DNA of 8,664 nt from Paludibacteraceae bacterium. Lineage in GTDB: Bacteria > Bacteroidota > Bacteroidia > Bacteroidales > Paludibacteraceae. Position numbers and translations under genes: made by a program. The notes beneath the pieces were generated by a model that was given only the letters and a program-made list of their open reading frames with translations, did no database searches and was not told where the DNA came from. The DNA lies in assembly GCA_947445425.1 (NCBI GenBank), contig CANFFA010000076.1, forward strand, positions 1 through 8,664, given 5' to 3'. Shown piece by piece: positions 1 through 5,792 of the stretch (its first letter is position 1; each line of letters starts with the position of its first letter).

Positions 1-120
1 GTAAATCACAACACATTACTGCTTGAACGATTTATTGAGATGTTTGCTATCAAACCATACTTACTCAAAAATAACCAAAATGTCAAAGAGCTACTATTAT
101 ACGGCACTATTGCTGCTTAA
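1..120 (+). CDS. 3' end of an unidentified protein-coding gene (partial)
   Basis: Frame 1 is open from the first base to TAA at 118-120 and encodes 39 residues ending in YGTIAA. The composition (LLLERFIEMF, KELLLYG) looks like amphipathic helices of a normal protein, and the frame has no internal stop in this AT-rich DNA, so it is probably the C-terminus of a gene starting left of the window. I do not recognise the family. No convincing terminator follows: only weak AT-rich inverted repeats are visible at about 119-147. With only 39 codons, a chance open frame cannot be excluded. Confidence 0.45.
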   Translation, partial: VNHNTLLLERFIEMFAIKPYLLKNNQNVKELLLYGTIAA

Positions 121-545
121 TAGTTAATTATTTTTTAACGAACTATTGTAATTGAGATCGGTTCATTTATATTATTTTTATATTGTTCTTAAATCTAATT
201 AGTCCATGGCAATTTGGATAACAATTGGAATCAATGTTATTGTAAAATTTCAACATATGATTCAAGTTATATTAATTCACTTTACAAATATATGGACTAT
301 AACTCTAAAAGCTAGATAAAAAAAGACATAATTTTCCCAAATTTGTATAGTTAAAGAAAATATACTTTGAGTCTATTGCTAGGTACAGTCCTGTATATAA
401 AATAATAATTTCGTACTATGATTTGGATTGAACTACCTAAGGTTATGGGACTGTCAATGAATAAAAATTACATTTCAATTCTGTTTTTTACAAAGGAAAA
501 TAAGGACGGAAAAAGCCTGGAGGTTTAAACGTGACTTGAAAATAA
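121..545. other. Intergenic stretch without a recognisable gene
   Basis: About 425 AT-rich bases lie between the partial gene and the hipBA control region. The longest ATG-initiated plus-strand frame I noticed is 418-528 (36 codons, containing NYISILFFTKENKDGK). It faintly resembles the N-terminal arm-binding region of Bacteroidota tyrosine recombinases, but it is too short to call. A small inverted repeat, TACAG-TC-CTGTA, sits at 384-395. I see no tRNA, CRISPR array or full promoter here. Confidence 0.5.
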
Positions 546-598
546 TAGATATATCTAAATTATTGCATTAAATTTGGTTATTATTGTAGATATGTCTA
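546..598 (+). promoter_or_regulatory. hipBA promoter -7 box flanked by two near-identical palindromes (putative HipB operators)
   Basis: TAGATATATCTA at 546-557 is a perfect 12-bp palindrome. TAGATATGTCTA at 587-598 matches it at 11 of 12 positions. They lie 41 bp apart, close to four helical turns, so both would face the same side of the helix. Between them, TAAATTTG (569-576) fits the Bacteroidota -7 consensus TAnnTTTG. I find no TTG at the expected -33 distance, so the promoter is only half supported. HipB-type antitoxins are known to repress their own operon by binding paired palindromes, so binding of these two sites by the protein encoded just downstream is a reasonable inference. Confidence 0.7.
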
Positions 599-918
599 TA
601 TTTGTAAAAGAAACACAACTGACTATGTATACTGAACTTTATGAACAATCGGGAAGTGATATGATCCGACAATTAGGAAAACGATACAGTGACTATCGGA
701 AACGAATGGGAAAGACTCAAAAAGAGGTCGCTGAGAAATCTGGATTGAGCACATTCACAATCAGTTCTTTTGAAAATGGTTCTTCTACCGGGCTAACATT
801 GGCTTCATTTATAAAATTGTTAAGAGCTATCGACAGCCTTGACGAAATTGAAAAGCTACTACCTGAACTACCTGAAAGTCCTCGAACATTATTTAAGAAA
901 CAACAGAAAGAAAAGTAA
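592..918 (+). CDS. hipB: HipB-like XRE-family antitoxin and autorepressor
   Basis: This is a small DNA-binding protein of 108 residues from ATG 592. A Cro/C1-type helix-turn-helix spans residues about 27-83: the KTQKEVAEKSGLS turn is followed by the recognition segment STFTISSFENG (residues 53-63). The tail is charged and lysine-rich (FKKQQKEK). Position directly before hipA identifies it as the likely HipB-type partner, which in this family binds and neutralises the kinase and represses the operon. The start is uncertain. A TTG at 574 would lie inside the probable -7 box and is rejected. ATG 592 lies within the second palindrome. ATG 625 (MYTELYEQ) would give a roughly 40-nt leader and is also credible. 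There is no Shine-Dalgarno, as usual in Bacteroidota. The stop is 2 bases before the hipA ATG, so translation is probably coupled. Confidence 0.88.
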   Translation: MSIFVKETQLTMYTELYEQSGSDMIRQLGKRYSDYRKRMGKTQKEVAEKSGLSTFTISSFENGSSTGLTLASFIKLLRAIDSLDEIEKLLPELPESPRTLFKKQQKEK

Positions 919-920
919 GG

Positions 921-2171
921 ATGGAAACAAATGTAGTAATGGTAAAGTTATGGGGTATGCCGGTAGGGTATCTTTCTTGGGATAAAAAATCGAATGTGGC
1001 AGCTTTTGAATATGAAACGGAGTTTTTAGACAAAGGGTTGGATATTGCTCCTCTAACAATGTCTATCCATTCGCCCCGAAGCAAGAAACATATACCCTGG
1101 CCAGGCGATAAAGATAAATTATATCTTGGACTTCCACCAATGATTGCTGATTCACTACCCGACAGATGGGGTCATTCTCTTTTCAGTGCATGGCTACGGG
1201 ATAATATTCCGTCAAAGCGTGTAAGTCCTGTTGACCATCTTTCGTTTGTTGGTAGTCGTACTATGGGAGCACTTGAATATGAACCTGCACAAAAATTAGG
1301 TGACGATTCTGTTTTTTCGGTTGATACTGAACAGCTCTATGCGTTTGCCAAACAGGTTTTGAATGAGCGGGAAGCAACGGTACTCAATCCCGAAAATTCA
1401 ATTCTGTGGCAGGATTTAATTAAAATCAGCTCGTCACCTGGAGGGAAACGTCCCAAAGCGATCGTTGCGGTAAATAGATCTACGGGGGAGGTGATTTCCG
1501 GACAGGGAAATATCCCGGAAGGTTTCGAGCATTTTATTATCAAATATGATGATCATTCATCTTATCCATTGGCCAAATTGGAATATGTTTATTACCAAAT
1601 GGCATTGTGTGCGGGAATAAAAATGATGCCGTCCGAATTGCGTTCTTATGGAAATGTCACCCATTTTCTAACCCGTCGATTTGACCGTGTCGGTAATGAC
1701 CGAATACATACTCAAACTTTAGCAGCCATGTCTCCTGGAAGTGACAGTTATGAAGATTTGTTTGCGGTCATTCGTCGTCTAAATTTACCGTACGAAGATA
1801 CCCGTCAACAATATCTACGGATGGTATTTAATGTGCTTTCGCGGAATGTGGATGACCATACTAAAAACTTTAGTTTCTGCATGACTCCTGATGGTGTGTG
1901 GCGTTTATCGCCGGCTTATGATTTGACTTATGGGGTCGATCTTACAGCTCCTAACTATATGAATCGGCATTCGATAACTATAAACGGAAAAAATGAGAGT
2001 ATCTGCCGTGAGGATTTGGAACTGTTTGCTCAACGAAATGATATCCATGACTATAAATCTTTAATTGATCATGTAAGTAATGCTCTTGGAAAATTCAGGG
2101 AGTTTGCCACTGAATTGAGGGTCAATGAAAAATTAATTAATAGTATTGAATCTGACTTTGTCAGGATGTAA
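921..2171 (+). CDS. hipA: HipA-family serine/threonine kinase toxin
   Basis: This is a full-length HipA-like protein of 416 residues. In the best studied member, E. coli HipA, the kinase phosphorylates glutamyl-tRNA synthetase and causes growth arrest and persistence; the target here is unknown. The N-terminal Couple_hipA region covers about residues 5-120. The kinase domain follows with a Ser/Gly loop SSSPGGKRPK (170-179), where family members autophosphorylate. It also has the ATP-contacting lysine in IIKYD (K208), TRRFDR (251-256), the catalytic loop NVDDHTKNF (309-317, catalytic Asp most likely D311), and the DFG-like metal-binding D334 in SPAYD. All key residues are present, so the kinase looks active. 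ATG 921 lies 2 bases after the hipB stop and the two genes form one operon. A hairpin terminator follows 5 bases after the stop. The last codons overlap a 14-bp sequence repeated inverted at 2729-2742. Confidence 0.95.
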   Translation: METNVVMVKLWGMPVGYLSWDKKSNVAAFEYETEFLDKGLDIAPLTMSIHSPRSKKHIPWPGDKDKLYLGLPPMIADSLPDRWGHSLFSAWLRDNIPSKRVSPVDHLSFVGSRTMGALEYEPAQKLGDDSVFSVDTEQLYAFAKQVLNEREATVLNPENSILWQDLIKISSSPGGKRPKAIVAVNRSTGEVISGQGNIPEGFEHFIIKYDDHSSYPLAKLEYVYYQMALCAGIKMMPSELRSYGNVTHFLTRRFDRVGNDRIHTQTLAAMSPGSDSYEDLFAVIRRLNLPYEDTRQQYLRMVFNVLSRNVDDHTKNFSFCMTPDGVWRLSPAYDLTYGVDLTAPNYMNRHSITINGKNESICREDLELFAQRNDIHDYKSLIDHVSNALGKFREFATELRVNEKLINSIESDFVRM

Positions 2172-2176
2172 AAGGT

Positions 2177-2215
2177 AAAAAACCACGAAGATCGGATTGT
2201 TCTTCGTGGTTTTTT
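2177..2215 (+). terminator. Intrinsic terminator of the hipBA operon
   Basis: A perfect 15-bp stem pairs AAAAAACCACGAAGA (2177-2191) with TCTTCGTGGTTTTTT (2201-2215), with a 9-nt loop. The A tract on the left and T tract on the right make it able to work in both directions. It begins just after the hipA stop codon. Confidence 0.93.
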
Positions 2216-2433
2216 GTAAATAGATTATTCGCTAGACTAAATTACGTTTTGTTAAATGGAATAATTCGATAAGAATCAGCAATATGGAGTCCAATTATAT
2301 TCCTAACAACAGCTTTTAAGGCTCAATCAGAAAAAGATGTTCGATGGATTTCGCTTCTATAAATGATTTCTTTCTTAACTCCCTGGACATGTGAAAAAAT
2401 TAAATCTCTTTGATTGTTACACCACCAGTGATT

Positions 2434-2622
2434 TTATGGTTTCCCATCCCCACTATAAATCCTATTCCAATGCTCCATCATCTTCTGTGCATGTTCATCC
2501 TTCCCCACTTTAATATAAGTCAAAAAGGAACTTTCGGTATTGTGTTCGGTAATTGACATAATGGTCATTGTTGGAACGCCCATGCGATAACAATTCGTAG
2601 CCATAATAAAGCTGCGGTGATT
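2434..2622 (-). pseudogene. C-terminal remnant of a tyrosine recombinase (phage-integrase family)
   Basis: On the minus strand about 62 codons read NHRSF..ATN, then YRMGVPTMTIMSITEHNT, then SSFLTYIKV..DEHAQKMMEHW. This is the order seen at the C-terminus of Bacteroidota tyrosine integrases: an H-x-x-R-x-S-F-A-T-N block, a GVP..TIM.ITGH block, and the tyrosine nucleophile in FL.YIKV. The Tyr is kept. The usual Gly before the conserved His is Glu here, two residues (IM) seem inserted after RSF, and the HxxR spacing is broken. Nothing recognisable lies upstream: the N-terminal and most of the catalytic domain are gone, and only a TTG at 2646 could start the frame. A functional enzyme is excluded; this is debris of a mobile element. 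The adjacent 2216-2433 holds no gene I can identify. Confidence 0.75.
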
Positions 2623-2697
2623 TTGAATTAATAAATGCACATTCAATTATTCAATAAATATATAGAAATGAACAATAAAATGTACAATATTATCAAG

Positions 2698-2723
2698 ATA
2701 ATGCACATTATAAAGTGCATTAT
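2698..2723. repeat. 26-bp near-perfect palindrome upstream of the ATPase pseudogene
   Basis: Arms ATAATGCAC (2698-2706) and GTGCATTAT (2715-2723) are perfect inverse complements, and the centre (2708-2713, TTATAA) is itself palindromic, leaving one mismatched pair. AATGCACATT occurs again at 2634-2643 and the related AATGTACAAT at 2679-2688, so the region 2634-2723 is a cluster of TG(C/T)AC-containing sites. TATCTTTT (2726-2733) just downstream is one base from the -7 consensus. The placement 40 bp before the pseudogene's ATG suggests a relic operator. Confidence 0.6.
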
Positions 2724-2762
2724 TGTATCTTTTACATCCTGAATTTTAAACCAGAAGTCGTC

Positions 2763-3070
2763 ATGGAACAGTTATATCAAGATTTTAATCGCCTACTTGA
2801 AGCAACCAAATTAGAATTTCATCGATATTTGTATACCGATATTGATTGGAAGCCAGGCTGATCAGTATCATAGGGCCTCGTGGTACCGGAAAAACAACAT
2901 TATTGCTACAACACATCAAAAAGACCTTCCCGAATCGAAAAAAAACATTGTATTTCAGCCTGAATAATATTTGGTTTACAAGAACTGAATTACTTCCTAC
3001 TGTACATGAATTCTATACCATGGGTGGCACCTATATTTTTATAGATGAAGTGCATCGGAGTATATGGTGA
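2763..3070 (+). pseudogene. Frameshifted and truncated AAA-type ATPase (DUF4143 group)
   Basis: From ATG 2763 the frame reads MEQLYQDFNRLLEATKLEFH and continues to DIDWKPG, then stops at 2859. The reading continues in another frame from about 2846: ARLISIIGPRGTGKTT (Walker A), then KTLYFSLNNIWF, then GGTYIFIDEVHR (Walker B), ending in a stop at 3068. The family reading is DWKARLI, so the break is best explained by loss of one A from GGAAAGCC near 2848-2853. Members of this group have roughly 380-400 residues; everything after the Walker B HR motif is missing here (normally sensor 1, the arginine region and the whole C-terminal domain). It therefore has two independent lesions, a 1-base deletion and a large 3' loss. 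An ATPase made from the downstream piece alone could not be complete. A terminator still follows at 3133. Confidence 0.85.
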
Positions 3071-3132
3071 AAATATTATTAATGCTTATTTCCATAAAAA
3101 TATCCGTTTGAAATAAGTATTGAATGCATAGT

Positions 3133-3172
3133 AAAAAAATTCCATGCCAAATCTTTGGTGTGGGATTTTTTT
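3133..3172 (+). terminator. Intrinsic terminator left behind the ATPase pseudogene, plus-strand oriented
   Basis: The A7 run plus TTCCATGCCAAA (3133-3151) pairs with TTTGGTGTGGGA plus T7 (3154-3172). The 19 positions match except for three, and each of the three becomes a G-U pair in plus-strand RNA. In minus-strand RNA the same positions would be A-C mismatches, so the hairpin favours transcription from the left. It ends in seven T. The central pairs must open to form the loop. Confidence 0.85.
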
Positions 3173-3282
3173 CATATGGCATCTTTCTCAAAAAGACGAA
3201 CAAGTAATTCTGTAAATAAGGAGTCAATTTTTATAGCAAAGGGGAGTTTTCTGTTTTAAATTGGATTGTTTGTTCATTTTTA

Positions 3283-3320
3283 TTGCTGTACTGAATAAAA
3301 AATGCTATTTTTGTTCAGTA
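3283..3320 (+). promoter_or_regulatory. Promoter of the AAA_14/DUF4143 ATPase with overlapping inverted repeat
   Basis: TTG at 3283-3285, a 20-base spacer and TATTTTTG at 3306-3313 match the Bacteroidota -33/-7 pattern exactly. TACTGAA (3289-3295) and TTCAGTA (3314-3320) are perfect inverted arms. The A-rich and T-rich interior can also pair, so the palindrome covers the -7 box. This would suit a repressor site. The gene's ATG lies 19 bases after the -7 box. Confidence 0.75.
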
Positions 3321-3332
3321 TAAAATAATATT

Positions 3333-4601
3333 ATGATCAATAACATACTTCAACAACAGCAAGAGGAGCGAAATACTTTACAATATCAGTCCTATATTCA
3401 TCGTATAGAAGATAGTGCAATTGCCGATTTTTTGAATACAAAGCTCATTAAACTCATCACAGGACCTCGAAGAGCAGGAAAGTCGGTTTTGGCACTTCAA
3501 TTGTTGAAAGAACAAAATTTTGCCTATCTGAATTTTGACGATGATTTGCTATTGAAGCATTTTGACGAAGATGCTGTGGTGATTGGTTTGAACGATATCT
3601 ACAAAGGATTCAATTACCTTTTGCTCGATGAAATACAAAATTTACCCAATTGGGAATTATGGGTCAATAAATTATATAGACGGGGGGTTAACCTTGTGAT
3701 TACCGGTTCAAATTCAAAATTACTTTCGCACGAAATGGCTTCGACACTTACGGGTCGCTATGTTCAAATTTCAGTCTTGCCGTTTAGTTTTAAAGAAACA
3801 ATTCTATTTCAGGAACAACTTTCTTCGTTAAATGAATTATCAACCCCTGGGGGTATTGGTAAAATACAGGGCCTGCTGCATACCTATATCTCCAATGGTG
3901 GCTTTCCTGAAGCAGTTTTGAATCCAGGCATTCTTAAAAACTACCTATCGTCGCTATTTGACTCCATACTTTTGAAAGATATTCTCAAACGGTTTCAGAT
4001 TCGACAAACACAGCAACTGTATGATTTGGCAAACTATTTATTGGCAAATTATACCAATCTGTTTTCATTTAATCAAATTAAAGAAGACTTAAACTTTAAC
4101 AGTGTTCTTACTGTTCAAAAGTTCATAGGATATTTAGAAGAACCCTATCTTTTTCAACACATTACCCGATACAACAATAAAATAAAAACACAACAAAAGT
4201 CGGCAAGAAAAATATATGTTATTGATAATGGGTTTATTAAAGCACGCTCGTTTGAATTGTCTCCTAATTATGGACGACTACTCGAGAATATAGTCTTTGT
4301 TGAATTACTGCGACGCCAATATCAACCCGAATTAGAATTATTCTATTACCGTACGCGAAATGACCGTGAGATCGATTTTTTGATTCGAAAAGGTCACCAG
4401 ATTGAACAACTTATTCAGGTCTGTTACGATATTCAACAACCCAAAACACTAAAGCGTGAGGTAGACGCATTAATCGAAGCTGCAGAAGAGTTGAAATGTA
4501 CTAACTTGCTAATTATTACCTGGAATAAAGAAGATGTTATTCAGGTGAAGGAGATGACTATTCAATTTGTATCTGCAGCAAAATGGTTACTAGATAATTA
4601 A
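3333..4601 (+). CDS. ATP-binding protein, AAA_14 ATPase with C-terminal DUF4143 domain
   Basis: This is a complete protein of 422 residues, the usual family length. The N-terminal P-loop ATPase has Walker A GPRRAGKS (44-51), Walker B YLLLDE (95-100, D99/E100), sensor-1-like ITGSNS (123-128) and a GRY arginine (R142). The C-terminal DUF4143 part contains VIDNGF (296-301), LLENIVFVELLRR (316-328) and REIDFLIRKGHQIEQLIQV (345-363). This region has the layout of a PD-(D/E)xK nuclease fold, but the position where a catalytic lysine is expected reads QVCYD, so nuclease activity is doubtful. The family is very common in Bacteroidota and archaea, often near mobile DNA, and its biological role is not established. 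The gene is monocistronic, with its own promoter at 3283 and a weak terminator at 4612. ATG 3333 fits the promoter position and has no Shine-Dalgarno. Confidence 0.92.
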   Translation: MINNILQQQQEERNTLQYQSYIHRIEDSAIADFLNTKLIKLITGPRRAGKSVLALQLLKEQNFAYLNFDDDLLLKHFDEDAVVIGLNDIYKGFNYLLLDEIQNLPNWELWVNKLYRRGVNLVITGSNSKLLSHEMASTLTGRYVQISVLPFSFKETILFQEQLSSLNELSTPGGIGKIQGLLHTYISNGGFPEAVLNPGILKNYLSSLFDSILLKDILKRFQIRQTQQLYDLANYLLANYTNLFSFNQIKEDLNFNSVLTVQKFIGYLEEPYLFQHITRYNNKIKTQQKSARKIYVIDNGFIKARSFELSPNYGRLLENIVFVELLRRQYQPELELFYYRTRNDREIDFLIRKGHQIEQLIQVCYDIQQPKTLKREVDALIEAAEELKCTNLLIITWNKEDVIQVKEMTIQFVSAAKWLLDN

Positions 4602-4611
4602 ATTTCACAAA

Positions 4612-4645
4612 AAAATCCCTCGCCAACTTCTCGTCATGGGATTTT
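4612..4645 (+). terminator. Weak hairpin terminator after the ATPase
   Basis: AAAATCCC (4612-4619) pairs with GGGATTTT (4638-4645), an 8-bp stem with an 18-nt loop and only four T. It starts 11 bases after the stop codon. Its A-run plus TCCC pattern resembles the 3133-3172 terminator, but the upper stem is lost, so termination is probably inefficient. Confidence 0.6.
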
Positions 4646-4980
4646 AAGCTCCTTGTTTTGCATATTTATATGCGGTGGGGCAGCTCATAGTTTAATTGAA
4701 AATTATAGATGACCACTAAAACCGATTTCAATTATTCTTTGAAGTGTTGATATTCGAGCTCCCTTGATATTGTTTTCTATATTTGAAATGTATGATAAAA
4801 AAACGGATCCTCCTTCAAAGAAGACCATATCATCCAGATGCCAGCTTTGCAAATGCAACAAAACTTAGGTTATAATGTTCTTTTGATAATATTTTCGGTG
4901 TTTTTATTGAAGCCAATCAAACAGATATTAAATATGCAAAAAAAGTCTGATAGCGTAAAAATCGGGTTTTCATTAGTGTA
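4646..4980. other. Intergenic debris with one recognisable remnant
   Basis: These 335 bases hold no intact gene. The only recognisable coding trace is the minus-strand XRE regulator fragment at 4703-4816. GCATA-TTTA-TATGC (4660-4673) is a small inverted repeat of no obvious role. Positions 4865-4980 show nothing I can assign; in particular no toxin partner of a HigBA-type pair could be read there. Confidence 0.6.
4703..4816 (-). pseudogene. C-terminal remnant of an XRE-family (HigA-like) transcriptional regulator
   Basis: Minus-strand codons ending at TAA 4703-4705 read SYISNIENNIKGARISTLQ followed by RIIEIGFSGHL. This matches the recognition helix and following helices of a Bacteroidota XRE antitoxin/regulator type, whose usual pattern is SYIS.IEN..K..R.STL..I...G..G. 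Upstream, in place of the first helices, the frame reads EGGSVFL with a run of T in the DNA. An insertion or frameshift has therefore destroyed the N-terminal half, and an in-frame stop lies at 4865-4867. The protein also ends abruptly at GHL, where relatives usually continue by a few residues (ELSIKL type). It is too short to fold as a helix-turn-helix domain, so I call it a relic, perhaps of a toxin-antitoxin pair. Confidence 0.6.
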
Positions 4981-5027
4981 AATTGCAAAGCTCACCTTGC
5001 AATTCTTAAATTTTGTTTCTACCTTTG
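4981..5027 (+). promoter_or_regulatory. Promoter of the repeat-bearing secreted protein, with 8-bp inverted repeat on the -33 box
   Basis: TTG (4997-4999), a 20-base spacer and TACCTTTG (5020-5027) form a textbook Bacteroidota promoter. AATTGCAA (4981-4988) and TTGCAATT (4997-5004) are perfect inverted arms 8 bases apart, the right arm overlying the -33 element. A repressor or activator dimer could bind there. Confidence 0.82.
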
Positions 5028-5061
5028 CACCATAATTTTAAATAAATTGATAATTACAACT

Positions 5062-5760
5062 ATGTCAATAAGATTTCAATTCAGATTAAAGGCTCTAATC
5101 ATTTTAGGTGTAAACATACTTATTTGTTCAACTGCATTGGGCCAAAAAGAGAAGTCTTCCACGCCCTCTACTAAAAATTCAAGTTTTCAAAAGAAAAGTG
5201 TAGTAACAAATACCAAGCAAAAATCTAAAAAAAAGACGATTGCTAAGACTAAAAATTTATTTGTTCCCGTAAAATCATACTTTCCCTTTTTTGATGACTC
5301 TATGATTGAGTTTGGCCCAGAGTTGGCCGACAATTCTTATTTCTATGATGAATCTACTGAGGAATTTGGCCCTGAGATGGTGGATCATCCTGAATACTTC
5401 GACGACTCTATGATCGACTTTGGACCCGCGAGAAGTGCTTCAAGACATCACGATTATTCATTAGAGAATTTCAGACCTAAAGAACCGGGTTTCTTCACTA
5501 AAGTAGGTCGGTGGTTTGGTTTTGGTGGTGGCCTTAATAAAGAATATGCAGAGCCAACTGATATGGCCTATTCTGGTAAAGGAACAGCTGTCAAAGCAGG
5601 TGTAATTCGTAAAACACCAATTCTGGTTTCAAGATTCAAATCAAAAGATGAATTAAGACTCGCGTCAGAAAAATCGAATAATCGCAAGTTATTTATGAGT
5701 CAGATGTTTCATAAACCAAAAGAGAAGACTGAGGTCAAAGAAATTATTAGCCCTAGATAG
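5062..5760 (+). CDS. Secreted protein of unknown function with 18-residue tandem repeats
   Basis: I do not recognise this 232-residue protein. The start ATG 5062 lies 34 bases after a strong -7 box; a TTG at 5047 would only add five residues before the signal peptide. The N-terminus MSIRFQFRLKALIILGVN, continuing to TALG|Q, is a Sec signal peptide with probable signal peptidase I cleavage before Q28. The lone Cys22 has no proper lipobox. Residues 29-66 are Lys/Ser/Thr-rich and likely disordered. Residues 76-139 carry tandem repeats of (F/Y)DxS...(E/D)FGP, with FGP at 84-86, 102-104 and 120-122, and a degenerate FRP at 137-139. A glycine-rich stretch WFGFGGG (151-157) and a basic tail follow. 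There is no catalytic motif. Export to the periplasm or surface and a structural or binding role are inference only. The gene stands alone and ends at the shared terminator. Confidence 0.8.
   Translation: MSIRFQFRLKALIILGVNILICSTALGQKEKSSTPSTKNSSFQKKSVVTNTKQKSKKKTIAKTKNLFVPVKSYFPFFDDSMIEFGPELADNSYFYDESTEEFGPEMVDHPEYFDDSMIDFGPARSASRHHDYSLENFRPKEPGFFTKVGRWFGFGGGLNKEYAEPTDMAYSGKGTAVKAGVIRKTPILVSRFKSKDELRLASEKSNNRKLFMSQMFHKPKEKTEVKEIISPR
5287..5478 (+). repeat. 54-bp coding tandem repeats (three copies plus a degenerate fourth)
   Basis: Units FFDDSMIEFGPE, FYDESTEEFGPE and YFDDSMIDFGP repeat every 18 residues (54 bases), then HDYSLENFRP is a decayed copy at 17-residue spacing. Codons for the same residues differ between copies, for example TTTGGCCCA, TTTGGCCCT and TTTGGACCC for FGP. 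The duplication is therefore old and the protein pattern has been kept. Confidence 0.85.
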
Positions 5761-5792
5761 TTTCTATTTCAATACAATGCACTATCTTACAT

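Larger units (their letters stand above)
2161..2742. repeat. 14-bp inverted repeat flanking the recombinase remnant
   Basis: TCAGGATGTAAAAG occurs at 2161-2174, overlapping the hipA stop codon. Its exact reverse complement CTTTTACATCCTGA occurs at 2729-2742. The enclosed 554 bases hold the hipA terminator, an unassigned stretch (2216-2433) and the decayed tyrosine recombinase. A 14-mer match within so short a distance is unlikely by chance. It could mark an insertion boundary or an old inversion endpoint. No direct-repeat attachment site was found. Confidence 0.5.

Noticed and set aside
384..395. TACAG-TC-CTGTA inverted repeat, with GGACTGT again at 448-454
   Set aside because: The arms are short, the surrounding blocks are not in nested order for a stem, and there is no promoter beside them.
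418..528. 36-codon frame with NYISILFFTKENKDGK resembling an integrase N-terminus
   Set aside because: The similarity rests on about 15 residues from memory and the frame ends before any conserved recombinase block.
574..591. TTG start extending HipB by six residues
   Set aside because: The TTG lies inside the probable -7 box TAAATTTG (569-576), so it would be upstream of the transcript start; ATG 592 or 625 is more credible.
893..1543. Minus-strand frames of 63 and 68 codons
   Set aside because: They are antisense to hipA, which has full motif support.
3060..3116. Open codons (VYGENIINAYFHKNIRLK) after the ATPase truncation
   Set aside because: They are in a different frame from the Walker motifs and do not match the known C-terminus of this ATPase group; too short to assign.
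3039..3227. 62-codon minus-strand frame
   Set aside because: It crosses the plus-strand terminator and the ATPase relic, and no recognisable protein results.
5122..5130. Possible lipobox around Cys22 of the secreted protein
   Set aside because: Residue -1 is Ile rather than Gly/Ala/Ser, and a good signal peptidase I site (ALG before Q) follows.
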